The notes under the pieces are model-generated. The model did not search any database. It saw only the letters and a list, made by a program, of their open reading frames with translations, and had not been told where the DNA came from. Below are positions 8,085-15,352 of a DNA stretch of 64,000 nt, in pieces. Positions within the stretch are counted from its first letter, which is position 1. The number at the start of each line of letters is the position of its first letter. This DNA is from Microthrixaceae bacterium. Lineage in GTDB: Bacteria > Actinomycetota > Acidimicrobiia > Acidimicrobiales > Iamiaceae. The stretch spans positions 1-64,000 of the forward strand of contig JADJDU010000010.1 in the NCBI GenBank assembly GCA_016702505.1, in the 5' to 3' direction. The translations under genes and the position numbers were made by a program.

Positions 8085-8550
8085 CCTCCCGCTGAAGGGC
8101 TGGGACTTCGAGTACGTCCAGCTCGAGCCTGACCGTCGTGGCCGACCGATCTTCCGACCAGCGGTGCCGATCCGCCTGAGTGCTGACCAGCCGAACCCTG
8201 TGCTCGCCCTCGTCGATAGTGGCTGCGAACACTGCCTTTGTGCCGCATGGATTGCCGACTCACTAGGCATCGACCTCGCAAACGCATCTGACACCTTGGA
8301 ATTGGGTATCGGTGGCCGTACCGTCACCGCGGCCTTTGTCGAGGTAGACCTTCAGTTGCACCGATATGGCCGAGACGACGAGTTCGTCACATGGAAGACC
8401 GACGTCGGATTCATCGAACCATGGGATGCCCAGTTCTTCATGATCCTGGGCCAAACAGGGTTCTTCGACGAGTTCGCCGTCACCATGAGCCGCCGACTCC
8501 TCACGGTTGTGATCGAAAACCCCGAGGACCTTCACTTGCGCCGAAGCTGA
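8077..8550 (+). CDS. Retropepsin-like aspartic protease domain protein
   Basis: A protein of about 157 residues if the TTG at 8077 is used; a GTG at 8008 in the same frame would give 180 but would overlap the upstream gene deeply. The core has the single-domain aspartic protease signature ALVDSGCEHC (catalytic Asp of the D-S-G triad near residue 47), a middle hydrophobic-hydrophobic-Gly segment (ELGIGGRTV) and the late FMILGQTGFFDEF strand-turn typical of bacterial retropepsin-like proteins. Such proteins work as dimers with one Asp each. Substrate unknown. Cytoplasmic: no signal or membrane segment is seen. The coupling to the DUF5678-like gene suggests a joint function. Confidence 0.7.
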   Translation: MADLPLKGWDFEYVQLEPDRRGRPIFRPAVPIRLSADQPNPVLALVDSGCEHCLCAAWIADSLGIDLANASDTLELGIGGRTVTAAFVEVDLQLHRYGRDDEFVTWKTDVGFIEPWDAQFFMILGQTGFFDEFAVTMSRRLLTVVIENPEDLHLRRS

Positions 8551-8649
8551 GATCCGCCGCTCCTGCACAGCGGAAAAGCCGCGGAGGGGAGTGCGGCGCG
8601 GCCGTGCCTCGCTATCACTGATAGCACTGGTCTGGCCTGGGAGGTCTAG

Positions 8650-8817
8650 ATGGCGCAGCTGGTGGTGAGGAACCTCGATGACGAGCTCGTGCGTCAGCTC
8701 AAGCGACGGGGAGCCGAGCACGGACGCTCCGCCGAGGCTCGTTGGATCGACACCCATTGCCAGATGCCTGGTAGAGACCCGACCAGATGTCTGGTAGAGA
8801 TCCGACCAGACGCCTAA
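8650..8817 (+). pseudogene. Truncated FitA/VapB-type antitoxin
   Basis: From the ATG at 8650, after a GGGAGG ribosome site, the first 30 residues (MAQLVVRNLDDELVRQLKRR, then GAEHGRSAEA) are a clean FitA-type ribbon-helix-helix. After RSAEA the expected EHREIL tail is replaced by RWIDTHCQMPGRD, which is encoded by a tandem repeat, and the frame stops at 8815-8817. No toxin gene follows; the carotenoid oxygenase starts at 8853. This is the DNA-binding head of a toxin-antitoxin module whose remainder was deleted. It might still bind its operator. Confidence 0.65.
8762..8807 (+). repeat. Tandem 23-base repeat, two copies
   Basis: Two 23-base units (8762-8784 and 8785-8807) differ at two positions; each contains CTGGTAGAGA and CCGACC. 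A degraded third unit begins at 8808. The repeat forms the 3' end of the truncated antitoxin frame and lies just upstream of the carotenoid oxygenase. Confidence 0.7.
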
Positions 8818-8852
8818 CAGAGACTCGCAAACACTGTTGCGGAATGAGGGCC

Positions 8853-10223
8853 ATGAGCACGGATACCCCGACCAACCCCTACCTCTCGGGCAACCTGGCC
8901 CCGATCGCCACCGAACACACCGCGGTCGACCTCCCGGTCACCGGCGAGCTGCCCGAAGAGCTCGACGGCCGCTACGTCCGCAATGGCCCCAACCCGCTCG
9001 GCGCGATCGACACCGCCACGTACCACTGGTTCACGGGCGACGGCATGGTCCACGGACTGTCGCTGCGAGGGGGCCGAGCCGAGTGGTATCGGAACCGCTG
9101 GGTGCGCTCTACCAATGTGAGCGAGCTGCTGGGTGAGCCCCCGGCGCCAGGGGAGCGCCAGTTCTTCGACACGGCCAACACCAACGTGATCGGCCACGCC
9201 GGGCGCACCTTCGCTCTGGTGGAGGCCGGGGCCCGACCGGTCGAGCTGACCGACGAGTTGGAGACCGTCTGCCACAGCGACTTCGACGGCACCCTCCCTT
9301 ACGGGTTCACCGCCCACCCCAAGCGTGACCCCGACACCGGCGAGCTGCACGCCGTCAACTACTACTGGGGACGGCCGGAGCTGATGGAGTACGTCGTGGT
9401 CGGTGTCGACGGGCGAGTCCGCCGCCGGGTGGACGTGCCCGTGCCCGGGAACCCGATGGTGCACGACTGCTCGCTCACGGAACGCTTCGTCGCCCTCTAC
9501 GACCTGCCGGTGACGTTCTCCCTCGATGCGCTGACGAACGGTATGCCGTTCCCCTACGTGTGGGACGAGGGCTACGGCGCCCGGGTCGGTCTGCTGCCAC
9601 GAGAGGGAGGCGCCTCCGACGTCAGGTGGTTCGAGGTGGATCCCTGCTACGTGTTCCATCCCCTCAACGCCCACGACGTGGTCGGCGCCGACGGAGCCGT
9701 CGAGCGGGTGGTGCTCGACGTGGTCCGCCACCCCCGCATGTTCGCCAGTGACCGCCGCGGACCCAACGAAGGCCCTCCCACCTTGTGGCGTTGGACCCTC
9801 GACCTCGGCACCGGCCGAGCAGACGAGGAACAGTTGGACGACCTACCCCTCGAGTTCCCTCGCGTCGACGAGCGCCTCGTCGGACGCGCCCACCGCTACG
9901 GGTGGGCCACCGCGCAGTCCGGCGGCGATGCCGGCCTCACCGAACCGGCTGGACTGGTTCGCTACGACACCACCACCGGAGCGAGGGAGGTGGTCGACAT
10001 GGGAGACGGGCGAGAGGCGGGCGAGTTCGTGTTCGTGCCCCGCGCCGCAGACGCTGGCGAGGATGACGGCTGGTACCTCACGTTGGTCTACGACCGAACG
10101 ACCGATCTCAGCGAGCTGGTGGTCCTTGACGCCTCAGCGCCAGGTGAAGGTCCCGTCGCCCACGTCCACCTACCCACCCGCGTACCAGCCGGGTTCCACG
10201 GCAACTGGATCCCATCTCCCTGA
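8853..10223 (+). CDS. Carotenoid oxygenase (RPE65/apocarotenoid dioxygenase family)
   Basis: A 456-residue beta-propeller non-haem iron dioxygenase that cleaves carotenoid or apocarotenoid double bonds. It starts at the ATG at 8853 (MSTDTPTNPYLSGN); an ATG at 8844 adds three residues. The four iron-binding His are visible in GFTAHPK (about residue 154), PMVHDCSLT (about 203), VFHPLNAHD (about 268-273) and the C-terminal GFHGNWIP (about 448). The N-terminal YVRNGPNP and FTGDGMVHG are standard family motifs. Length is normal. No carotenoid synthesis genes lie nearby, so the substrate may be external or made elsewhere. It stands alone between the antitoxin remnant and a parDE module. Confidence 0.9.
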   Translation: MSTDTPTNPYLSGNLAPIATEHTAVDLPVTGELPEELDGRYVRNGPNPLGAIDTATYHWFTGDGMVHGLSLRGGRAEWYRNRWVRSTNVSELLGEPPAPGERQFFDTANTNVIGHAGRTFALVEAGARPVELTDELETVCHSDFDGTLPYGFTAHPKRDPDTGELHAVNYYWGRPELMEYVVVGVDGRVRRRVDVPVPGNPMVHDCSLTERFVALYDLPVTFSLDALTNGMPFPYVWDEGYGARVGLLPREGGASDVRWFEVDPCYVFHPLNAHDVVGADGAVERVVLDVVRHPRMFASDRRGPNEGPPTLWRWTLDLGTGRADEEQLDDLPLEFPRVDERLVGRAHRYGWATAQSGGDAGLTEPAGLVRYDTTTGAREVVDMGDGREAGEFVFVPRAADAGEDDGWYLTLVYDRTTDLSELVVLDASAPGEGPVAHVHLPTRVPAGFHGNWIPSP

Positions 10224-10278
10224 TGAGGCGACAGGGGTGCTTCGCTGGGATCCGGTCGATGCCAAGCCCGGATTCTTG

Positions 10279-10611
10279 TCAGTCTTCAGTCGGGTCCGAC
10301 TGTCCGAGGATCGCTGGGAGGTCGTGGGCATCGGCGAGGAGCCGGACGACGTCGACGTGGTCGGCGGCCACGAAGTAGTACCAGGCGCACGGAAATCTGC
10401 TCACTCGCTGGGCTCGAAGCCCGGGCACGTCGCACAGTTCACCAGCACGGGGAGATCCGGCATCGGGCATCTGGGCGATCGACTCAAGCGCCGCAAGTGC
10501 AGCGTCGAAGAAGCGCACACCGACGGCCTCGCCAGCGTTGTGGCGGTATTAGCGGGTGCGTTCGACCAGGTCAGCTTCGGCGAGTGGCCGAAGAAGGACG
10601 GGCCTGTTCAC
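10279..10611 (-). pseudogene. parE: ParE/RelE-type toxin with an in-frame stop
   Basis: Reading from the GTG at 10611 gives VNRPVLLRPLAEADLVERTR, then TAA at 10551-10549, then YRHNAGEAVGVRFFDAALAA and on to the stop at 10279, all in one frame. Without that stop it would be a normal 110-residue ParE toxin (GELCDVPGLRAQRVSRFPCA and WYYFVAADHVDVVRLL are typical). The expected codon is probably TAC, so a single base change has killed the toxin. Its start overlaps the antitoxin stop by four bases (GTGA), the usual coupling. A GTG at 10518 could only give a 79-residue fragment. Confidence 0.75.
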
Positions 10612-10859
10612 CCAGCATCGTTCAGAGCGCGCTCACGAAGCTCGGCAACCACATCGGCGGTGACCAGCCGCCCATCACCGGATGTGAGACCGTCCGCGAT
10701 CAGGTCACGAAAGCGCTGAGCGGCCTGTGCCTCTTGGTCTTGGCGGATCAGGCTTCGTAGGTACTCGCTGGTGTTGCCGAACTGTCCACCTCGCACGCGG
10801 TCGTCGATGTAGTCCCGCATCTCTGGGGGGAGGGCGAAGCTCATCGTGCTCTGTGCCAT
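10608..10859 (-). CDS. parD: ParD-type antitoxin
   Basis: 83 residues from the ATG at 10859. The N-terminal ribbon-helix-helix is clear (MSFALPPEMRDYIDDRV, then GNTSEYLRSLIRQDQEAQ), followed by a C-terminal toxin-binding helix (QRFRDLIADGLTSG). ParD antitoxins dimerise, repress their own promoter and neutralise ParE. A longer reading from 10895 would start inside the operator palindrome, so 10859 is preferred. The partner toxin has a nonsense codon, leaving this antitoxin without an active toxin. Confidence 0.8.
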   Translation of the reverse strand: MAQSTMSFALPPEMRDYIDDRVRGGQFGNTSEYLRSLIRQDQEAQAAQRFRDLIADGLTSGDGRLVTADVVAELRERALNDAG

Positions 10860-10878
10860 GCGAACCACCGTGGCCTGA

Positions 10879-10895
10879 TTGACAACAGTTGTCAA
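10879..10895. promoter_or_regulatory. Palindromic operator of the parDE module
   Basis: TTGACAAC-A-GTTGTCAA is a perfect 8-base inverted repeat with a one-base centre, 20-36 bases before the parD start. On the minus strand it contains TTGACA, a consensus -35 box, so bound ParD would block the promoter. Confidence 0.65.
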
Positions 10896-10925
10896 CCCTG
10901 CGGTGAGCGGGTCGTAACGTTGGTC

Positions 10926-11174
10926 CTAGGCGGTCTGAGAGACAACGGCGGGAAGGATGACCTGTACCGAGACGAGGTTTCCTTCGCGGCGGAACACTCG
11001 GCCGCGAAGAGGTTCATCGTCGTCGTCGATGAGCGACACGATCTCGCCGGGCTGGGGATCGAAGGTTGGATCGTCAGCTCGTGGGCCGTGGGAAATCCAG
11101 CACTCGACAACGCAGTCCGGGCCAATCTCGTTTGGGTCGTAGGAAAGGTCCGGACTCTTGCTCACGGTGACCAT
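10926..11174 (-). CDS. Small hypothetical protein
   Basis: 82 residues from the GTG at 11174. Segments CVVECWISHGPRADD, DPQPGEIVSLIDDDDEPLRG and RREGNLVSVQVIL suggest a small SH3-like or beta-barrel fold with an acidic loop. I do not recognise the family. The frame is open, composition is normal, and it would follow a degenerate frame at 11175-11394 on the same strand. It could be an intact downstream gene of a decayed pair. Moderate to low confidence that it is expressed. Confidence 0.4.
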   Translation of the reverse strand: MVTVSKSPDLSYDPNEIGPDCVVECWISHGPRADDPTFDPQPGEIVSLIDDDDEPLRGRVFRREGNLVSVQVILPAVVSQTA

Positions 11175-11394
11175 GCTGCGGCGCTCCGGGGCCTATCCAC
11201 ATTGGGTTCTTGATCGGACCGCGGAACAATTGGCGCACCCTGTCGAAGTGGGCTGGGGTCGGCTCCGGAAGGATCTCCGACCAGTGCGGTTCCGCGTTGG
11301 TCGGCAGGAGCGCGAACCCGGCGGCGACGACCTAATCGGGGCCTTCTCGTCGCGGACGTTGATCGACTTCACGGGTCCAGTCTGCCCACGTCAT
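11175..11394 (-). pseudogene. Degenerate coding remnant with in-frame stop
   Basis: From an ATG at 11394 the minus strand reads MTWADWTREVDQ, reaches an in-frame TAG after about 20 codons, then continues as VVAAGFALLPTNAEPHWSEI and PAHFDRVRQLFRGPIKNP with protein-like composition. No family recognised. It ends against the 10926-11174 gene. Confidence 0.25.
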
Positions 11395-11452
11395 GGCCTC
11401 GAGGTAGACCGCGATTCGCGACCACGATCCGACATGAAAGCTGCCGGTGAAG

Positions 11453-11794
11453 TCAGCCGGTGAGGACCTGTTGGACGAACCTGGCGTGGGTGGGTTCGAC
11501 GCGCCAGTAGACCCAGCGGCCTCGTTTGTCTCCGGAGATCAGCCCGGCATCGGCGAGGATCTTCGTGTGGTGGCTGACCGTCGGTTGGCTCTTGGAGAGG
11601 GGTTCGGTCAGGTCGCACGAGCAGATCTCCCCGGCGGCGGCGATCATGGATAGCAGCCGCAGCCGGACCGGGTCTGCGAGCGAGGCGTAGATGTGGGCGA
11701 GCGCAACGGCGTCGGTCTCGGCGAGCGGGGCCTCGGACAGCAGCGCGCAGCACACCGCGGGGTCGGTGGTGTCTTTGCTCGGTGCCGTGGTCAT
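11453..11794 (-). CDS. arsR: ArsR-family metalloid-responsive repressor
   Basis: 113 residues from the ATG at 11794, after a GGAGGA ribosome site. A winged HTH runs from about residue 25 to 100: LADPVRLRLLSMIAAAGEIC, then the recognition helix KSQPTVSHHTKILADAGLI and the wing RGRWVYWRVEP. The motif EICSCDL carries the Cys pair that binds As(III)/Sb(III) or Cd(II) in ArsR/CadC proteins, and an N-terminal VCC may add ligands. It is divergent from the ArsI/CadI-like gene and shares with it an intergenic operator, so it should repress both genes until metal binds. Confidence 0.9.
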   Translation of the reverse strand: MTTAPSKDTTDPAVCCALLSEAPLAETDAVALAHIYASLADPVRLRLLSMIAAAGEICSCDLTEPLSKSQPTVSHHTKILADAGLISGDKRGRWVYWRVEPTHARFVQQVLTG

Positions 11795-11816
11795 CGAAGA
11801 TCCTCCGCGGGTCACA

Positions 11817-11857
11817 TTGACATCTGTCGATGTATCATTATAGTCAACGTATCGACA
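11817..11857 (+). promoter_or_regulatory. ArsI/CadI promoter with ArsR operator
   Basis: TTGACA (11817-11822), 16 bases, then TATAGT (11839-11844) form a strong promoter for the gene at 11884. The dyad TGTCGAT (11825-11831) and ATCGACA (11851-11857) brackets the -10 box, where an ArsR dimer would block polymerase. The gene has a perfect GGAGGAT ribosome site. Confidence 0.7.
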
Positions 11858-11883
11858 ATCGTGAATCTATCAGGAGGATCCTC

Positions 11884-12375
11884 ATGTCACGTGTGCAGCT
11901 CGCCCTCAACGTCTCGAACATCGACGAGGCCGTCGCCTTCTACTCGAAGCTGTTCAACACCGAGGTGAACAAGCGCAAGCCCGGCTACGCCAACTTCGCC
12001 ATCGACGAGCCGCCACTCAAGCTCGTGCTGATCGAAGGTGAAGGCGGCGGCACCCTCAACCACCTCGGCGTCGAGGTCGCCACGGCCGAGGAGGTCGTTG
12101 CCGCCGAGGGCCGGCTGTCGGCTGACGGAATCAACACCACCGGTGTGGGTGACACCACGTGTTGCTACGCCCTCAAGACCGAGACCTGGGTCACCGACCC
12201 CGACGGCGCCCCATGGGAGTGGTACGTCAAGACCGGCGACGCCGAGCAGATGACCAACTCCATCCGCACCGGCGACGAGCCCACCCAGTGCTGCGCCCCA
12301 ACAGCGGTCAGCGAGTCGATCACCGAGTCGGTCGCCATCGGTACCGGCCCCGGCGCCGTGTCGAGTTGCTGCTGA
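11884..12375 (+). CDS. arsI: ArsI/CadI-type metalloenzyme (C-As lyase family)
   Basis: A 163-residue vicinal-oxygen-chelate protein. The fold starts MSRVQLALNVSNIDEAVAFY, and the pair of Cys that binds the trivalent arsenical is in GDTTCCYALKTETWVTDPDG, followed by PWEWYVKTGDAE, all hallmarks of ArsI, which cleaves the C-As bond of methylarsenite to give As(III). CadI, a cadmium-induced relative in mycobacteria, has the same pattern. An extra C-terminal tail has CC pairs (TQCCAP and the final SSCC), which could bind metal. It is divergent from arsR. No arsenite exporter or arsM lies nearby, so the As(III) product would have to be handled elsewhere; a Cd-binding role is the alternative. Confidence 0.85.
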   Translation: MSRVQLALNVSNIDEAVAFYSKLFNTEVNKRKPGYANFAIDEPPLKLVLIEGEGGGTLNHLGVEVATAEEVVAAEGRLSADGINTTGVGDTTCCYALKTETWVTDPDGAPWEWYVKTGDAEQMTNSIRTGDEPTQCCAPTAVSESITESVAIGTGPGAVSSCC

Positions 12376-12419
12376 GGGGTAGGTGGCATGGCGGTCACCG
12401 GTCCGGTGTACAACAGGGC

Positions 12420-12476
12420 GTGACCACCTATGACGTGATCGGCGATGTCCACGGCTATGCCCAGCCGGGAGCGTGA
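12420..12476 (+). pseudogene. N-terminal remnant of a metallophosphoesterase
   Basis: GTG at 12420 opens an 18-codon frame reading MTTYDVIGDVHGYAQPGA, then a stop. YDVIGDVHG is the first metal-binding motif (GDxHG) of serine/threonine-type and Ap4A-type metallophosphoesterases. Nothing else of the enzyme is visible in the 190 bases that follow. Confidence 0.5.
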
Positions 12477-12662
12477 CAGAAGGTCCGTCAATGCCCGAGA
12501 CCACTGCACGATGCCGCACCGACTACGACGCTCGCCGCCCTGGCTCGGCCGCACAGAAGTAGATGGAACCAGCCTGGAGACGGGTGGGGTTCCGCAGACC
12601 CGGTGATGGTGTCTCGTCGCTCGATACGAAGCACGCCACCAACGAAGACCGGTACGACATCA

Positions 12663-13904
12663 CTAGGCCGTCGGCAGGTCGTAGAAGGTCGACGGATTGA
12701 GGACCTGGCGGCCGAGCAAGTAGTTGCGCTCGGCGATGGTGAGGCGGTTCGCGTCCGCCACGTCGTCCCAAGCCTCCCGAATCACCTCCACTTGGGCCCC
12801 GATCACATCTAGCCCCTCCCGGCGGTCGACGCCGTAGATGTGCGCCGCTTCGACGCACAATCGCAGCGAGCTGTCTCGGTTGCCAGTGCGGTCGATGGCC
12901 ATGGCCTGGGCCGAGGTTTCACCTGTTCGTGCCTGCGGGCAGAGGTCATAAGCCGGCGTGAGGTCGAGGCTCTCGCCGTCCCAGAAGGCGGCGTGGTTAC
13001 GGGCATGGTCGTCGTTGTTGCCGATGGCGACGTTGAACACGATCCGTTCGAACAGGCGCTTGCCCACGTTCGGGTCGGCTCCGTGGCGGCGGAGAACGTC
13101 GAGTAGGTCCGGGTAGGTGGCATAGCGACCGTTCATCTCGTCGAGCCCGAGCATCGTGAGTCCGCTGACCATCATCTGGCGACATCCAGCGCCGGGTCGG
13201 TCAAAGCGCTCAACCAGCAAGATCTCGTGGCCGAGCGAAGAGGTGATAATCGAAGAGGGGGCGTCGATGCCGACTCGACGGGCGAGTTCGAGCCCGACGG
13301 CCTCGGCCTTCACGACTGGATAGGGATCGGTCGACGTCGACAACTTGGCGATGTAGGCCCTGTCTCCGTCGGTGATCGTCACCTTGGGGCGGGCACCGCC
13401 CACCGATGTGCCGTGGACCAGTGCCGTGGCCATCTCGGGCGTCAGGTCCCGTCCGTCCGCCAGGTTCCGAGCCGCTCCATGGAGCTCGTCGAGGGTGGCT
13501 GATCCTTCACGCTCTACGTAGGTGACCGGCGATTCCTGGAAGTCGAGCGCACCGATCCGGTTCGACGCAGACGAGAGGAAGTATGTGACCTGGTCGACAT
13601 CGCCGGGGTCCACGGCATCGGCGTTACCGAAGAGTCCTTGAATGATCACCCGCTGTCCCCAGGCGTCGGGTCCGGCGTCTCTTAGCGTTCCTGCGATGGT
13701 GAGGCCGCCTGAAGGCTCGATCCAACCCGGACCGAGTGGCAGTTCAGGCTGGTAGAGGCTGATGGCGTCATGGCGCGCCAGGTAGCTCGGTGCGTAGGCG
13801 AAGCGATACCGGTCCCGGGCCCGTTGCACAATGCCGGCGACCACCGGCTCTGAGGAACCTGGTTGCCACAGCCAGACGTACGCCTCAGAAGTCTGGGATG
13901 GCAT
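12663..13904 (-). CDS. hipA: HipA-type serine/threonine kinase toxin
   Basis: 413 residues from the ATG at 13904 (MPSQTSEAYVWLW). The N-subdomain (ISLYQPELPLGPGW, then DAWGQRVI) is followed by the kinase core: GTSVGGARPKVTI for the P-loop-like element, AYIAKLS for the ATP-binding Lys, the catalytic loop NVAIGNNDDHARNHAAFWDG and the metal-binding LTPAYDLCP. HipA toxins phosphorylate tRNA synthetases (GltX in E. coli) and induce dormancy. It overlaps the hipB gene by 20 bases, in the usual hipB-hipA order. No lesion is visible, so the module looks functional. Confidence 0.9.
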   Translation of the reverse strand: MPSQTSEAYVWLWQPGSSEPVVAGIVQRARDRYRFAYAPSYLARHDAISLYQPELPLGPGWIEPSGGLTIAGTLRDAGPDAWGQRVIIQGLFGNADAVDPGDVDQVTYFLSSASNRIGALDFQESPVTYVEREGSATLDELHGAARNLADGRDLTPEMATALVHGTSVGGARPKVTITDGDRAYIAKLSTSTDPYPVVKAEAVGLELARRVGIDAPSSIITSSLGHEILLVERFDRPGAGCRQMMVSGLTMLGLDEMNGRYATYPDLLDVLRRHGADPNVGKRLFERIVFNVAIGNNDDHARNHAAFWDGESLDLTPAYDLCPQARTGETSAQAMAIDRTGNRDSSLRLCVEAAHIYGVDRREGLDVIGAQVEVIREAWDDVADANRLTIAERNYLLGRQVLNPSTFYDLPTA

Positions 13905-14223
13905 CGTCGCCACTCTTCTCGAACACTCTGCCGGGTAACAGGGCGATGACCTCGTCGCCTCGACGGCGCATGGCCACGAGCTCGTCGCGATCGGCACCGA
14001 AGATCCTCACCCCGACCGTTACCGCGGCGTTGAGCACGGTGGCGATAGATGTGCCTGGGCTTCCGGCTTCGATCGAGGTCACCGTCCGCGGAGACACTCC
14101 GATGCGGGCCGCGAGGCTCTCTGCTGACCAACCCTTCCGGTGGCGGCCGATCCGGATTTGTTGCCCGAGGACGCGGATGGCCTCGGCAGCCTCCGGAGTT
14201 GGGGAGACCTGACGCTTCGCCAT
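13885..14223 (-). CDS. hipB: HipB-type XRE antitoxin
   Basis: 112 residues from the ATG at 14223 (MAKRQVSPTPEAA). A Cro/C1-type HTH covers residues about 20-75: LGQQIRIGRHRKGWSAESLA, then RIGVSPRTVTSIEAGSPGTS. The tail DEVIALLPGRVFEKSGDD is a typical flexible antitoxin end. It would bind HipA and repress the operon. Just upstream is an unusually AT-rich block (about 14224-14248, on the minus strand TATTACTGTTGTATTATTG), the probable promoter and operator. Confidence 0.85.
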   Translation of the reverse strand: MAKRQVSPTPEAAEAIRVLGQQIRIGRHRKGWSAESLAARIGVSPRTVTSIEAGSPGTSIATVLNAAVTVGVRIFGADRDELVAMRRRGDEVIALLPGRVFEKSGDDAIPDF

Positions 14224-14587
14224 GACGCAATAATACAACAGTAATAGGCCTGTGGGCACCATTTATATCGACCACCCTGGCTGCTCAACCGGTCGGTCGC
14301 GCTCACTCCTTGGCCCAGCGCCGGCGAGAGGGCCTACAGAATGGTCAGGTCTTTGGGGCTTCACCTACAGGGGCTGAGAAGACCGGTTCGGTCACCCGCA
14401 GCCGCTATCTCACGCAGTCGGCCGAGTTCGCGTGGCGGTGCGTCGAAGCGGGGCACGCTCTCGGTCCGACGACACCTTGATGACTGCGAGTCCCGGGTTA
14501 CCGCTGCGTTGAGCACGGGCGCGATTTGGGTACCGGCGTCTGGCTTCGATCGAGGTCACTGTCCTCGGAGGCACTGACCAATGGGGG
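14224..14587. other. Intergenic stretch with toxin-antitoxin debris
   Basis: Between hipB and the hemerythrin gene. It holds the hipB promoter (about 14224-14250) and, at 14473-14577, a hipB-like and vapC-like remnant described separately. About 14260-14470 shows nothing I can identify. Confidence 0.6.
14473..14577 (-). pseudogene. Chimeric remnant: hipB piece joined to a vapC tail
   Basis: 14500-14577 is a diverged copy of part of hipB at about 14020-14100: both contain TCGATCGAGGTCAC and GCGTTGAGCACGG in the same order, and it translates to PRTVTSIEA as in hipB. It is directly joined at 14473-14496 to a sequence that matches the last codons of the vapC gene at 19213 (CACCTTGATGACTGCGAG, encoding LAVIKV and stop). 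Two unrelated toxin-antitoxin genes have thus been spliced by deletion or recombination. It makes no complete protein. Confidence 0.55.
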
Positions 14588-15085
14588 TCACCAGTCCGAC
14601 GGCGGGTTGGGGCGCGGGTTGGCCTGGATCTCGGAGTAGTCGACGACGGGGACCTGAGCACCGTTGTTGGCCGAGGCGTGGACCGTTTCCAAGTCGGACC
14701 ACTCCGGGTCCTCGAACAGGAACATGGCGGTTGAGAACAGCTCGAGCTCTTCGACCTCGATGTGGGCGGCGAGGGCGTAGTAGGCGTGGTGGTCGAAAGC
14801 TCCGGCCACGATGGCGTCACTAATCACCCGGTGCTCCTCTTCCAACTTGGCGTTCTCTGCCTCGCCGAGGCCCGACAGTTCGGCCAGCTCGGGGTACAAC
14901 CCGTACTCCTCTTTGGCCACGTGCACGTCGAGGCGCGCCAGCAGGTGGTCCACCACTTCCTGATCAGGTTGGCGCTCCTGGCGGGTGGCCTCCACCAGAG
15001 ACCACGCCAGAGTCAGGATCTCCTCGTGTTCGGCGGTTAGCTCGGCGATCGGGGCATAAGCCCGACACCCGCAGTGGTCACACAC
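14588..15085 (-). CDS. Hemerythrin HHE-domain protein
   Basis: 165 residues from the GTG at 15085 (VCDHCGCRAYAPI). The four-helix HHE domain has its di-iron ligands in LTAEHEEIL, RLDVHVAKEEYGLYPEL, LEEEHRVI and AHIEVEELELF. An N-terminal CDHCGC motif is common in the actinobacterial members. Such proteins bind O2 or NO, or sense iron and redox state. It stands alone, divergent from the S9 peptidase. The C-terminal ~35 residues are not part of the bundle. Exact role unknown. Confidence 0.85.
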   Translation of the reverse strand: MCDHCGCRAYAPIAELTAEHEEILTLAWSLVEATRQERQPDQEVVDHLLARLDVHVAKEEYGLYPELAELSGLGEAENAKLEEEHRVISDAIVAGAFDHHAYYALAAHIEVEELELFSTAMFLFEDPEWSDLETVHASANNGAQVPVVDYSEIQANPRPNPPSDW

Positions 15086-15293
15086 GGCAGTTCGTTTCGT
15101 CGACCGGTGAGTATCGACCTCCGCGGTAACCGATGGCCGACAAGAGGACCACCGCCCGGCAACTTATTTCCAGCATCAAGTGGAATATTAGGACCTTCCG
15201 ATCCGAAGCGGCTGTTCGGCGTCTCGGTAGGTCCACGCGTGGGGCATGCCGAGGTCCACGGAACTGCGGCTGAGCGTGGACGGGTCAAAGGAA

Positions 15294-15326
15294 AGATCGT
15301 CGCGTTCGACAGATCGTCGCGTTCGA
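15294..15326. repeat. Direct repeat upstream of the S9 peptidase
   Basis: AGATCGTCGCGTTCGA occurs at 15294-15309 and again at 15311-15326, a 17-base period, ending 27 bases before the peptidase start. Could be a binding site or a simple slippage duplication. Confidence 0.5.
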
Positions 15327-15352
15327 TGGGGAGGCTCTGGCAGGCTCACCAG

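Noticed and set aside
8762..8830. Short tandem repeats as a possible CRISPR array
   Set aside because: Units are contiguous with no spacers; no cas genes in the window.
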